Assembly (NCBI RefSeq): GCF_031143425.1
Contig: NC_090437.1
Span: 848,669,978 to 848,733,977, forward strand
Origin: Pleurodeles waltl
Taxonomy: Eukaryota > Chordata > Amphibia > Caudata > Salamandridae
Direction of reading: 5' to 3'
Length of the DNA: 64,000 bases
The notes under the pieces were generated by a model. The model was not told the origin of the DNA. It searched no databases and saw only the letters and a list, made by a program, of their open reading frames with translations. The position numbers and the translations under genes were made by a program. Positions 1 through 13,380 of the stretch are shown in pieces; the stretch's first letter is position 1, and every line of letters begins with the position of its first letter.

Positions 1-3000
1 TTCTACATTAATGTCTGCCTGCCTCTATGAAAAGAAATGAATGTGGTCATGCTCACTCCAGGGAAGGTTGCACAGGAAATGTTGCTTTATTGACTGCAAA
101 GGACCTTTATCATTGTGTTCTTTTTTAACTTTTTTCATTTCCCCCATATTGTTTTGCAGCTGATGTTTTTTAAAGACTACAAAGTTGGCATACATTTGAG
201 TTCTACTTTGTCAATGCGGTTTGTGTTGAGGTCTATATTTAAACACAACTACCATAAACATTTTTCATTCTGATCATCATACATATGTGTATGTGTTTTC
301 CATGTGCAATTGTACATGAAGCATGAGGGGCACTCAACGCCTCATTCTTTTTATATATTTATGTGGGTGCATCATTAATAGAGGAACAATGGGTACTATT
401 TACTTTATACACAAAACTGACATGACAAATATCTTGTTCACAATGGGCCCTTTATATGCATGATTGAGAGTATATTTGGAGTACTAGTGAAAGCCTATTC
501 ACAGTTAAGAAAGGAATAACAATGATATACATACAAGGATGTTCTGAGATTCAGATAGATGTTTGAGTAAATTGTGTCATAGGAAGGTGAGTCAACGTGA
601 ATTTTCAAGAACTACAATTTGTGCTACATTGGTGGTCTACACCATCAAGAACAGTGGCTCTCTACTTGTCTTTGTAAGACAGGACTAGGGTTTTTCAAAA
701 AGGGTCAGCCTCTTCACATGATGTATAGATGGGACATGGATCCATCCAGGGAAGTATTCTTGGACCAGATGATCTGACATGTGATGTATGCCTACAGCTC
801 GTACATGCAATCTTTCAGCTCACATTTATAAAAAGCTATAGGACATCAGTTTGCAATTTTTTATTCTCTTCACTCATCATCAGGTGTTTGCATTGCAATT
901 CCATTGTACTACATAAGATGTAATTTTACTCTTGATTTATGTTGCCAACTCTGGCTCTTAATGAGTGTATGCTGCTGAAGGACTGATGCAAAGACAACTG
1001 GTCACATGTCACTGTCTCCTTTTGTTTGTAAAATGTAGCCTACGCTCAAACAGATATACCTTGGTGACATCCACTACTCATAGGTGGTGAGGTGCCCTGG
1101 ATGAAACAGGGGATTGAGGTGGTGGGGAGATAAAGAGGGTGAAGGTGAGGAAAACAGACCACTTGTGATGGTCAGATATGTAGAAAACAGAATGCGATAG
1201 AATGGCATTCAAAGGAAGCAGGAGAGAAATCTGGTGTCATTTAGCATTATCAGGTGAGGTCCTATGTAGTTTGGATGCAGATCTGTGTCATGCGTTTTGG
1301 TATCTGTGCATTAACCATCTGAAAGAGATTCACAGAGGAAGTGTGAATAATGTCCCTGTACTGGAGGCCTTAGCTTTTAGAACCAGCAGATGGCTAGACC
1401 CTCACTTGAGGCCTGAGAATGGGCCACAATCGACTCCTCTTGGCTTGTATGGCTTAAATTGATTATTTCTTGAATTGAAACTGGATTCTCCACTCAATTA
1501 GTGAAGTGACCCCCAATTGTGGATGGTGTAAAGGAGCAGAAAAGTTGGGCCAAAGGTACAGTGAAATAGTTGCAGCTACATGTAAATATGGTGTAAACCT
1601 TTTTTAATCACATGGGTTAGTGGCCAACACATGTGAAATAGCTGGGGAACTGTTTCCACATAGGATCATGGTGTAAATAGATTCCACCTCTATCTGTGCT
1701 AACTAATGCCTTTTGATCATACAACACCACCTGAGGTGACCACAGTCACAGAATCACCTTTTTTGCCTCCAGTGGTTCTTGCATGTTTCCAGGATCAGAG
1801 AGCTGATAGACAGATGGCTTTATCCATAAATAGTCTGCCAAGATGATTCTTGTATTAATGTCTTAAAACAGTTGTCACTGTTACTATATCTTTCTTTTCA
1901 ATCAGCACAGTGACTTTCAAGGCACAGCTTACCAAGTCTTGATAACACATCCCATAGGAGGGGGGCTGCAATGTCCCAGGGACAGGCCTTGGGTGCACAT
2001 CCCCTTAGAGGTTGATCACAGCTCATGAATGCAGTGGCTGTCCAGCAGAATTAGGGAGCATTCAAAACTGTAGTCACACTGGTGGAATGCCAAGTGCCAG
2101 GATGGGGGGGAGAGTGCTGCAGCTGTTCCATCCCATTGTCTTTTGTACACCTGAGATGACACACATAAGGGACCACTTGTCTTCTAAACAGTGTCTGTCT
2201 GAGTTTGTGATCCTGTCTGATACATTGGTAGGCAGAATATCCACCAGTTGTTTATGCTTCTAGCTTGGATTAAAGTTGTATGTATAAAAATGTACCAAAG
2301 AAAGAACAATGTCATTTTATCTGGTATGGTGGAGAATGGATCACCTATGGTACACAATTGAAAATCTGAAATGATTATCTCTGCATTGCGTGTTGCTCAT
2401 CCTCTGCAAGAGACAGATAACAGATAGTGTTCAATTTACTAATTGAATGTCACATTTGGCACCAGTACATTAAAATAAACACCAGTGCCACTAAACATAG
2501 CAAGCACCACCTACACATGATGTTAGAGATTTTACCCTTGTTCCAGTGAAATACTTACATGCTTAAAATGTCATAGAAGGACACCAGGGAACACTTGATA
2601 CTCCTTCAATGTCTTCCATGTAACTAAAACATCCCAGCACCTGTATGTACAGCTAAATGATCCAGAGAAACATGGCCTCTTATTAGGGCGAACACATCAC
2701 ATGCACATGAAGGGAATGGGAGGCTGCTACGATGTAGTGGAACTTCAATAGAAAAAAGCTCTATTTGCAAATATCACTGTGTAAAACAACTCGGGCTGAC
2801 TCTAAAAGCTTCATTTCATAGGCTTATTCTCAGATGACCTGTAGCTGGCATTCATTTTGTCAACAATATTCTTCCAAAAGCACTAACAAGAGGTTCCAGT
2901 GAATGGGATCCCTTTTGGTTTTCAGGTCTGTGCTTCCTAGGTAAGACTATGTAAACACTTACTGTTGTCAGGGTAGCATGGTTAGAATCACAAGCTGTAA

Positions 3001-4178
3001 CAGTCTAGTCTACAAAGTCATAATGTCTTGCAAAGGGTAACCTAGGACTGCAAATATGTTGACCAGCTAACGTGTACTCTATGGGCCAGCGAAACAAACC
3101 TGCCCCTTGGCCCTGACATGCACGTAGTACTTACACTCTTGCTAACACCATGGAGATGAATTACCTAAATGGTAGCACACAGTAAACATAGACTTCACAA
3201 AGGCCAGGCTGGAAGTTGTATGCATACACAGCGGAGTGGCAGCTCACCATAGGAGAATTTATTCTCCGGGCATGAAGCAACTGTCCAGCAGGATTAGCTA
3301 AAAACAAACGCATTTGCTTCTGGCAACAAACAATATAAAGAGTAGCCCCAAAAGCTGCAGCTTGGGGAAGAAATAGGATTAGGCATAAAAGCAATTGCTA
3401 TGATAGTTTAGCCCATGATGCAAATCACAGGAGGGGTCTCATATATTCCCTTGCAAACTTGAAAATAGCTAAAGGGCAAAGTATACCTCTACCAGAAAAA
3501 AAGTGTTACAAACGTTCCACAGTCAGCATTTAATTCACCTTAGGAACATCACTTCTGGGAGAAGGTAAAATATGAGCCAATTTATCTACCTCTAATTTCA
3601 CCTGCAAACAATTAGTTTTTAATGGCTGATGTTGGTGGATTCTACAGGATTCTGAGACCTTATCACTAGGCTGAGTCCGATGTCATCCGTGGGTAAAGAG
3701 TATTCCTGCTCTTTATGACAGCAGTATGGTAAATAAATATCGACTCCTGAAAACTTTGTATCAAAATATTTTTGTAACAATATTGTGGGCTATACTTTTG
3801 CATATATATGTTTTTTGTGTCCAATAATATTAGAGCTAGAATATAGTCCACTAAATTCTGTAATATAGGATATAGTTTGCTTTCTTAATTTGTGCCTATG
3901 ATGATAAATATATGTATATAGAAGTGCATTTGATTTGGTATTTAATATTTTGTTGTCATTATTTAATGGTATGTATTTGTGGGCTATTTTCTTTAGTTGG
4001 ATGAGTGTTGTTTTATTTTTTAATTATAAAAAATAAGCTTCTAACTATTTTTGCTATTTTCCATTTAGATTTTTCATTTATTTTAATTTCATTTTATTTT
4101 GTGTCATATTTGTAAATATTGGGGTTCCTATAGACATAAAAGGGGGTCTGTATATTTTGTTTTGTTTTAATACAATAT
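1..4178. other. Featureless intergenic DNA
   Basis: I see no gene, RNA or repeat that I can name here. Open frames are short (under 90 codons) and show no recognisable domain. The last 400 bases, from about 3780, are strongly AT-rich. Old decayed repeats are likely but cannot be assigned by eye. Confidence 0.5.
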
Positions 4179-5066
4179 GTGGCATATTTATACTCTGTCT
4201 GCACTGAATTAGCGTAATTTTTTTAAGCAAATTCAGCGTAAACCTAACTCCATATTTATAATTTGACGTTAGACACGTCTAACGTCAAAATATAGGAGTT
4301 TGCACCGTTTTTTGGATGTGTGCACCTTCTTTGTGTCAATGAGATGCAAGGAAGGTGTTCCAATCTAAAAAATTGTGCTATCCTCATAGTCCCATATTTA
4401 TCTCCCCGTGCACGCACAGGTGGGAGGAGAGGCCAAATAATGGTGCAAAGCTTTCTTTGTGCCATTATTCAACGCCTGGGTCAGACCAGGCGTTAGGGGA
4501 CCTGTGGACCCATTTCCATGGTTGAACACCATGAAATGGGTCCACAGGTGCCCTCCTCAAGCCCCAGGAACACCCCCATCAGAGGGACACTGGAGAATTG
4601 GGGACCTCATCCCAGGTAATTCTGGGTAAGTATTTTTTTTTGCCATCGGGGGCCCTAACTTGGGGCCCCCTGCATGGCACACGGTGCAATGGCCATGCCC
4701 GGGGGACGCTTGTCCCCTGTGCTGGCCATTGGGGTAGTGGGCTTGACACCTGTCTTTCCTAAGACAGTAGTCCTGTTTTTGGTGGTTGCGCACCAGGGAA
4801 TGGTGCTAGTCTGATTAGAGGCATATTTTTGCCTCTAACCAGGCTAGCATCATTTTCTGTTGCACTGCCCCCTCCTTCTCTACTCCCCCATTCCTCCCCC
4901 GGCTAGTGTCTTTTTTGAAGACGGTAGCCCAAGTTTAGCGCTGGCTTGCGCCACTGAATAAATACGGCTCCCGGCTGGCGTTGTTAAGTGACGCAAGCCA
5001 GCGCTAAACTTTTTGCCGCAAAACTGCATTAGTGCAGTTTTGCAGCAAAAAGCATAAATCTGGCCC
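4179..5066. mobile_element. Non-autonomous DNA element rich in internal hairpins
   Basis: Several long inverted repeats follow one another inside one block: 4264-4287, 4471-4494, 4501-4549, a perfect 20-bp pair at 4931-4950 with 4992-5011, and 5019-5044. The two ends are imperfect inverted repeats of the type GGCCAnATTTAT. Flanking triplets are TAT on the left and TTT on the right, so a target-site duplication is only partly visible. There is no coding capacity. The architecture resembles the hairpin-chain elements elsewhere in the window, but the end sequence is different, so this is a separate family. Boundaries are approximate. Confidence 0.5.
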
Positions 5067-8000
5067 TTTGTCTTTTCATGTTATGAGACATCAGGGGTTG
5101 GTGGATTTAATATTTGTTTGGAGATTCATGTACAATTAATGTGTTTGCTGTTTAAACTACTTTTTATGCCCCTGTTTGGGACTTAGTAGGGCCTATGGCC
5201 CTTTATTTAGTCTTATTTGGAAAGAAGATAGAGGCTCAGTAGCCCTTTTCCGTAAAATGTATAATTTGCAGTGCATTCCCAACAGCAATTTAAAGGACTG
5301 GGGTGTGGGATTATCATAATGTAAAGCCCATCGGATGGAGGAGAGACAGATCTGCAGGTGGCTTTTTAATTCACCTCAAATGATATCTTGCAAGTAGAGC
5401 TTAGTCAACGCCGCATTTCCGATACAATTCTGCTCACGCAACTTTTATTATGGGCAAAAATTTGGACCACCTTGGAATCCAGTTTTAATGGGAACTCACC
5501 TTGTATTTTATTAGCCTCAAAAAGGGCATGTCAATACCCTGGGTGATTTATATTAAGAAGTAATTAACAGAAAAGTGAACTCTTTTCCAACCCAGCAAAT
5601 CTGAAAGAGTTGGATAGGCTGCTAGTCAAGGCTAGATTTGTTGAGTATAGCACTACATTAAGCATAGAATGTGCTTATAGTAAGCCTTGCTCCAAAGACT
5701 ATTGTATTTTCTTAGCCACAGGTGAAATGGTCTCTGACTTCGCCTTGGAACTTTCATGTTAGGAAAGGTCACTCAGTTTCAGGGTTAGATCGGGCACAGT
5801 TTGGCACCTGAAGTGTCAAACTCCTAGGTTGCCCATTTGCCACCGTTGCCCTGTGAGGGTTTGGCAACATGGTCCTTGATGCATTTTATGTGTTTTTTTG
5901 TGCAAATCATATAATCTTTTTTTCTCTAACTACCTCAAAAGCATTCTGAAGCCTTGGGATTTTAACACATCTTCTGATGCCTTCTCCTATCTGAAGCAGC
6001 TGGACAGCCCGTTCGTTTGCTACAGTGTCAGCCTCTTCCTTAAACTCTGTCAAAAATAGGAAAATGATGGATGGTTATGCAGCATTGTTCAGTAGATGGA
6101 TGATAAGTTATCTGTTTTTTAAGGGGATGGTGTTTACATGACAGCTGAGAGAGGATCATTTGCCTCATTTTAGCACATTGTATTTGTTCCTACTTGGATT
6201 CAATTAGCTGTTGTGTAGTCTGATTTTATGGTTTTTATGTTCTTTTATGATTTTACTGGTAAAATCGAATAAAGACTCTTTTGACTTTGTCTACTCCTAT
6301 TTCATTTTCCATATAACTTTGGGTGTTTTTGAAATTCAGGTTTTACTTTCTTATACCTTTATATGTTTATGCGATTCACAGTTTTATAATATATTTTGTG
6401 GTTCTGCTTTCGCTTGGAAGAGAATATCTGAACCCACCATTTTTTTGTATTTCCAAAATGTATTAAGATTTTGAATTAGAGTAATACATTCCCTCTTCCA
6501 CACTTTATACAATTTATCACATGTTTTAAAGGGATTGAATTATAACAGTAGTCCCCTCCCCTCTTGTATTCACTTTCTCCAGTGCTGGACTAGATTCAGA
6601 AAAGTAAATCTATCCTCCCTTAAAGTTCATGCACTTTCCCCAAAGTTCATGGCACTAGAGTTACAATGTTTTTTATGTCCAGATATTGCACTTTCCCAAT
6701 GTTTGGAGAATAGGAGTGAAAACAGTTTACTTCTCCTCGCCTTCTCCCCACCCATCCCAATTAAACTCTTTCTCAATATTTGTTGGACTGGAGTTAGAAA
6801 AGTAATTGTCACCCTATCCGCCCCAATAATTTGATATTTTCCAGTGTTTGTGGAACTGGAGTTAGAATAGCATGTTTTATTTTCCAGTCCTAAAAATATT
6901 GTTAATAATTTTTAGCTTTGCGGATCCCTTTCATCTGGGATATAGGGATTTGTGGCTACTATCTTCCCAGAGCGTCTTGGAATTACCTACAAAAATCTCC
7001 ATGTAGCTTAGAGCAGAATATGATTTAGCAACCCCACATTGAATGTTAGTCTCTAGCTGAAAGACAGCTATCTCTAGCTGCTCACCCCTAACAGCCTGCG
7101 TGATCTTGGATTGTCAAATTTACACTAGATGTGATTTGTTGTAACTTTAATCCTTGTGTTCACTTTGAAAACTTGGTTAGCAGTGCTGAGCACTAGAATT
7201 CATTGTAGTTGTCTTTTGAACTCCATTTTTGTGGGTCCTTTGAGAAAAGTATGCATTTTTCTATTGTTCCCTATGGGCAAAATTAACCTTCATCCTTGCT
7301 TTTGATGTGGCTATTTTTTTTAGCATTTTTAAAGATTAACATTTTTGTCTTTTCTGACTTTGGTTAAACCCTCTAGCATATGTTTTCTCAAGGGATTCAG
7401 CCTTACCAAGTCTCCTTATTGAGAGAGTGCAAAAGCACAACTATTAAACCATGTCACCTCTGGGCCTGGTGAACAAGCATCCTATTCTCTACCGGTATAA
7501 TGGAAGGAGTGAAGAGGCACCAATCTGACATTTTATGGCTTTCAGTGATTCACCAGGAATCGAAAACTGTCCTATTTTATGGTCGATCAATGTGGTAACA
7601 AACCGTGTAATTTCACTCTGTGCCACAGTGCGCGCTCGCACACTGCTCGACTGCAGCCAGTTACTTATTTTATCTTGGTGCTGTAATATTAATGCAACCA
7701 ACAAAATTAATATGATGCAATAAAATCAATATGATTCGGCCTTGACAACTACTTTATGCTATATCTCATTGCTACTGATATCTGATGTTTAATGCCGACA
7801 TAATTGGGATATTTTGCCTTTTGCCCTTGAATCTGCTTACTGAACTTTAAATTTTGATTTTAGTTGAACATAGATTACACATTCCATTGCTCTAAATTCT
7901 ATTTTAATATCCTTTTTTCCTTCAAATACTTATTGCTAAAAGTCATCCACTTGGTTAATGGCGTAAACCAAAAGTTATTTGCTTTGACTGAAGAATTGCT

Positions 8001-10124
8001 TGTGGAAAATACGTTTCACTTCACTGTCTTAATCATACTATTTTCAATGCAGGCATGGTATGTTTCTGGCATTTGCTGCATCCTACTGGCTTTCAGTCGT
8101 TTTTACAAGCTCAGCTGCAATCTAAGCTATTGCTACACACTGAAGCATATTCCCGTGAACGGAAAGTGAATTAGATGAAAGTAACATAAAAAGAACCAGG
8201 AATGTATGGGGTGGAGGTAAGGGGAAAGACCACCAATCCACTCACACAGTCACTCCACTCTACTTTATCCAATCCAGTAAATTCATGTGTCCATCTAAGC
8301 ACCCACAACCCTATCTCCAGCAACCATCAGCTGTGCCTGCATCCACCTGTATACCTAGACCTATGCGTCCATTTATAATTAAAGATAAACTCATGTATTT
8401 ATCTATCCACCCAACCCATACACGTATCTGCCTTGGCATCTGTGCAAGCACCATACATGCATTCATATTTCCACTCATCCACCCATCTTTCAAATACATG
8501 TATTCATTCATCAATCCTCCTACACTTGTGCATTCAGTTATCAAATCACTTACGATGCTACAGCCATAAATACATCCATAATTCCTTCTATGCACTCACC
8601 CTACATCTATTATAATCCATAACCATATATCAATTGTCAATGAATCATTCTACACCACACTCCTGCATCTATCCTTTCAAATACTCACACCCATACCCAC
8701 ATTGATCAATCCACTAATGTTTAAATCTACATGTTGTCTCTGAAGGACAAAGCCCTCTAAGGATGGTCTGTTTGCACACCTATAACAATATCTGTATTGT
8801 CTGTGTATACATCGGCACCTATATGTGTGTTTTCTTTACGTTCATGAGTACCTCTGCATTTCCATTGCTCTGTGCATGCATTTCTGCATGTGCATGTACG
8901 CCTTTATTCTTGATGGCATAATTGCTTGTGCACCTGAAGGCATCTAGGCGTATGTGCATAGAAACCTATATATGTGTGTGATCTGTATGTGGCTTGATGC
9001 TACCACATATGCTCCTCAGTGTTTGCATCTGTGCAGGCAAACGTGCTGAGTGCCTGTATGTATGTGTTTGTTTCTGCATGTACTTCCACCATAAAAAATA
9101 TACCTGTTATCTTTGACAAGGCATTGTTTAAGCAATCCAAATGAAACCTGCTCCAGAAAGAACATATGTGGCTTCCTCAGTGGGCCTGGTTAACTGGCTT
9201 CCAAGATATCTGCATGTAGGCACCCCCTAGAAGTTTGTAGGCAGACATGAAGCAGCCTTGTCAACAGCCAACCTGCGGTTTTACCATTGTAATGTTAAGT
9301 GTATTTGCGCACTCTCACCCGCAACGGCATCCTTGTGTTGAGGAGGTGTGCGTGCCTAGGGCCATTGAGCAGGTGTGTGCTTAGCCCAGCCTCTGGTAGG
9401 TTGGTTAATTGAAAGCCAGGTCTTCAGCTTCTTGCAGAGTTCAAGACCAGCGGGCAATGATGTGGAGTTAGAGGTCGATCCGCGACATGCTACACCATTC
9501 ATGATCCATTTTTGTGATAGGTTCTCCTTTGTCAGTGGCTTTTGCAAGTACAGACTTTGCACTCTAAGTAACAAAAGATATACCCATGAGGTCCGCTGCA
9601 GAAAAGAAGCACTAAACCCCAGTTCAGTAACAAGCGCGTGCACCGACTGGCTGCCGCAAGAAGTGTGTAGCTGCATGCACTTTATTGCCAGGCCTTTAAA
9701 CAATGTGTAAGTGATGACAAATATAGAGACAACTGTCTTCACATGACATAATGGTAGTTGAAGAATGGCTGAACGTTGTTTGGCTTCACATTCTTGGACT
9801 AATTTTCAACATCCTTTTGTAGATGTATCATCTCCCGCTAAACTGGGAACGAGCGTCCTTAGAGACTTATTTGGCATATTTTACATAAACGATCTGTTTT
9901 AGATTTAGAATATTTACATAACTTCACAACCAAGCATTACCATGGGAACATATTTGCTGTGTCATTTAATTTTCCAGGCGGAGCTGATGTGCTGCAGGTT
10001 GCACTGTGGGAGTTTACCTGGCCGAGAAAACCTTCTTTTGCAACTGTATTTTTTTAGATTACAAAATATTTTCTTTCAGTGTATGTTGCTATATTTAAGT
10101 AGAATGGTATTACAAGAACACTAT
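5067..10124. other. Intergenic DNA without a recognisable gene
   Basis: Open frames here are short and have no domain that I recognise. The region 8240-8720 is a degenerate CATCC/ATCC-like simple repeat and is listed separately. Around 8800-9080 the sequence is enriched in TGTGCATG-like words but has no clean period. I see nothing else to annotate. Confidence 0.5.
8240..8720. repeat. Degenerate ATCC/CATT-type microsatellite
   Basis: The plus strand is made of variants of CATCCA, CCACCCAT and TTCATTCATC over nearly 500 bases, with no strict unit. The open frames on both strands here are by-products of this low-complexity sequence, not genes. Confidence 0.6.
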
Positions 10125-10604
10125 GGGGCATATTTACAAGAAAGTGGCGCACCACTTTTCTTGCGGCCCCCCTACCAGCACCTAAACACCATGATTGTGT
10201 TGCATTTGCAATATGGCACACCATGGTGGTCGTTAGCACAATAGCATAAAAATGTTGATGCTAGTGCAGCAAAGCACAGGGAGGCCCATTGAGCACAATG
10301 GGTGTGTCATTTTAACGTCTGCTCTGAGCAGGCGTTAAAAATCATGGAAAAAATGTAGCAGTGAAATCGTGTAAATTTCATTGCGACATTTTTTTGGGCC
10401 TCCCAGCTCCAGAATGCCCTCCTTGCATGCATTTTGCCTGGCACAGGCATAATGTGGCGCAAGGGGTTACAGCGTGACGCAATGCAAACATTACACCACT
10501 TTTTAAACATGGTGCGTCGAAAATGTCTACCTAACACCGCATTAGCAGAAAGAAATGACGCTAATGTGGCGTAAGGATGCGCAGGCGGCTTGCAAATATG
10601 CCCC
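10125..10604. mobile_element. MITE-like element with GGGGCATATTT ends and TAT target duplication
   Basis: The left end GGGGCATATTTACAAG and the right end, read on the other strand GGGGCATATTTGCAAG, are terminal inverted repeats (15 of 16 positions). The element is flanked by TAT on both sides, a 3-bp target-site duplication. It contains a short inner hairpin (10314-10336) and has no coding capacity. A 3-bp duplication and GG-starting ends fit a non-autonomous PIF/Harbinger-like transposon; the superfamily is inferred. Confidence 0.65.
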
Positions 10605-11741
10605 TATGATTTTAGTATATGCGATTTGTCTGCAAATGAGTACTTAGTAATTATATCAGCTACTAGCATCCAAAGCACTCCTACCTATGTGCATTAAGTA
10701 TTTTGTCTGCAAATGCTTAAATTATATTTATTTAGTTATTTGTGTATCTATTTTATTACAGGTGTCTGATGGGTCTTACGAATGAGGCCCAACATGGCAA
10801 AACGCACCTGGAGTTTTTTGTCTTTCCATGCAGTGGGCTGTGTGGCCTAGCAGTTCAGGTTGGACTGACCGTTTTGGGGCGAGATAAAGACCGATTTGAA
10901 TGTGGTTGGTCCCTGTAGATAATGGAAAGGACATGATACAAAATGATGAAATGGAATAGAATGTGCCAGACATAATATCAATATTTCTATAATTTCACAT
11001 GTGCAGTGTAGATGTTCTTTTTGCCATGTGAATGACTTCATTAATTGGCTTTATTCAAGGCAATCTAGCATTGGTGGCGAAAACTCTTGTGTATTTTTGT
11101 TTTTGTGCTGTGCACATAACAAAGGCATGTTTTATTGTGTGTTTGCTTTGGAGACGAGCCTTCTCTATACCCTAGACGTTCTTGTTTGGGATGTTGAACT
11201 GTTCACAAGATCAGTGTTGTCTCCTTGGTTTGGCTCATTTCGCCACAATTCTGTACAAATTAAGATCATTTTTCGTAGGAAACAATGTCATTCTTTGTAT
11301 TTTAAGCCCAGCTGAACCACAGTGAGGCATGATATTTACTGAGGCATCCATTACATTTCATGAGGATTAAGGATATTTGAAGTTGGTGGTACTTTTGTCT
11401 ATAATTAGTAATATAATCCCCTTTCTCCTACGTATACGTTGATCAACTTGAGGTACTCTTGAAGGCAACAGAAAATGAAGACACCAAATAAAATAATTCC
11501 CATTTCTACTGCAGAACATATTTTTTGCACAATTTTATGTTAGGATTGAAAGACAGTATGTGGCAGCGATAAGCAATAAAACACTTTTTACAAACTTTCT
11601 AAGCTATGTTCACCGTCTCTTCAGTTGTGTCACTGCAACAACCTATGATATTCTAACAGATAAAAGAAGCCTTGGACTCAAAATAAAAAAACAAGCATTG
11701 CAATGCAATGGGTCTTGCATGTGCTCGAGTCAGAACAATAT
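10605..11741. other. Intergenic DNA
   Basis: No gene, RNA or repeat that I can support. Short open frames show no domain. Confidence 0.5.
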
Positions 11742-12372
11742 GGGCCTCATTATGACCCTGGCGGGCGGTGGAGGCCGCCCGCCAGGATCGCGCCCTCCAA
11801 ATTACCGCGCCGCGGTCAAAAGACCGCGGCGGGTATTACGAGTTTTCCCCTGGGCTGGCGGGCGGTTCCAGTTAAACCGCCCGCCAGCCCAGGGGAAAAC
11901 GACCTTCCCACGAGGATGCCGGCTCGTAATCGAGCCGGCGGAGTGGGAAGGTGCGACGGGTGCTACTGCACCCGTCGCGTATTTCACTGTCTGCAAGGCA
12001 GACAGTGAAATACATTTTGGGGCCCTCTTACGGGGGCCCCTGCCGTGCCCATGCCATTGGCATGGGCACGGCAGGGGCCCCCAGGGGCCCCGCGACCCCC
12101 CCTACCGCCATCCTGTTCATGGCGGCTTTCCCGCCATGAACTGGATGGCGGTAGGGGGGGTCAGAATCCTCATGGCTGCGGAGCGCGCTCCGCAGCCATG
12201 GAGGATTCCAATGAGCAGCGGAAAGTCAGCGGGAGACCGCTGACTTTCCGCTTCTGACCGCGGCTGAACCGCCGCGGTCAGAATGCTCATTGGAGCACCG
12301 CCAGCCTGTCGGCGGTGCTCCCGTGGTCGGTGGCCCTGGCGGCCACCGGCCGCCAGGGTCAGAATGACCCTC
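11742..12372. mobile_element. Hairpin-chain DNA element, copy A (631 bp, TSD TAT)
   Basis: The ends are inverted repeats (left GGGCCTCATTATGACC; right, on the other strand, GAGGGTCATTCTGACC) flanked by TAT on both sides. Almost the whole interior is a run of about a dozen adjacent hairpins with stems of roughly 8-25 bp and tiny loops, very GC-rich. Examples are the hairpins around 11760-11787, 11845-11905, 11950-11980, 11980-12014 and 12099-12160. It has no coding capacity of its own; the 227-codon plus-strand open frame across it is a by-product of GC-rich palindromes lacking stops. The 3-bp duplication and GG ends suggest a PIF/Harbinger-type non-autonomous element; that assignment is inference. 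Copies B, C and D in this window have the same hairpin order. Confidence 0.8.
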
Positions 12373-12517
12373 TATGTGTTGTAAACTTCTAAACGGCCTT
12401 TTCTTGCCACATAAACTGAAAAGTGAAACAGTTTCACATAAGCGAGCCAACAGCTGCCATGAGCGTGAAGGAGACACACAAAAGGAAACAGAAGTTCGCT
12501 TGGAGTCAAACATATCG

Positions 12518-12597
12518 GCAAAAGTGCAATTTTCCATGTAACCAGCAAAAGTGCAATTATCCGTGTAACCAGCAAAAGTGCAATTATCCATGTAACA
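12518..12597. repeat. 27-bp tandem repeat, three copies
   Basis: The unit starts GCAAAAGTGCAATT at 12518, 12545 and 12572, giving an exact 27-bp period. The copies differ at one or two bases. Confidence 0.85.
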
Positions 12598-13209
12598 GGG
12601 TCGACGTCATGCAAAGCACTTGACTACTGCCCAGAGAGATCACGGTTTGTTGGAAATGAAAATAAAAAGTAGTCCAGAAGCCATGAGGAAAACAGGGAGC
12701 CTCGTATCTTTTCAGTAGTTTACCACGCTCTCAAGGAGGGCTAAACACCGGAAAAAGCATGACGTATGCATGCCTTTCATTAATGAAATCAAGTGAATTT
12801 TAAAAGGGAAGCCCACGAACCAACCAAACTGAGGAACATGACATGGGTGTGGTTAAAAGCCCAAAGAGAGATTACAACTGAAGCCAGTGCGCTTGCGTGC
12901 TCGACCCTAAAAACAGGGTTGCTGATAAGCATGAGTCAAGACTGAAGCTAGGTGGAGGCCTTGCATACATTTTGATCACATTCACATTAATCAATTCATT
13001 TATGCATTCCTGGATACTCATTTTTTACCTACAGAAATAGTGCAATTTTCCTTTGAAATTTCTTGAAATTCTCTACAATATTAATGAAAACACACTTTTA
13101 AATTGACATGTGTTTTACTGGTATCTCTTATGTTATTTTTATGCTGCTCTGCACATAATGCATACATATCTCACAAGATACCTTTGGAAGCTGTTTTGAG
13201 AAAGACATA
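12598..13209. other. Intergenic DNA
   Basis: Nothing recognisable apart from the preceding tandem repeat. Confidence 0.45.
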
Positions 13210-13380
13210 GGGCCTGATTCTAACTTTGGAGGACGGTGTTAAACCGTCCCAAAAGTGGCGGATATACCACCTACCGTATTACGAGTCCATTCTATCCTAT
13301 GGAACTCGTAATACGGTAGGTGGTATATCCGCCACTTTTGGGACGGTTTAACACCGTCCTCCAAAGTTAGAATCAGGCCC
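13210..13380. mobile_element. Perfect-palindrome MITE (171 bp)
   Basis: Bases 13210-13286 and 13304-13380 are exact reverse complements over 77 bp, with a 17-bp centre that is itself nearly palindromic. Flanking triplets are ATA on both sides, consistent with a 3-bp target duplication. The end starts GGGCCTGATTCTAAC, close to the hairpin-chain family ends (GGGCCTCATT...). No coding capacity. The absence of any mismatch between the arms implies a very young insertion or active correction of one arm by the other. Confidence 0.85.

Noticed and set aside
11560..12243. 227-codon plus-strand open frame
   Set aside because: Most of it is the GC-rich palindromic body of hairpin-chain copy A; similar frames recur on both strands of every copy, as expected from palindromes lacking stops.
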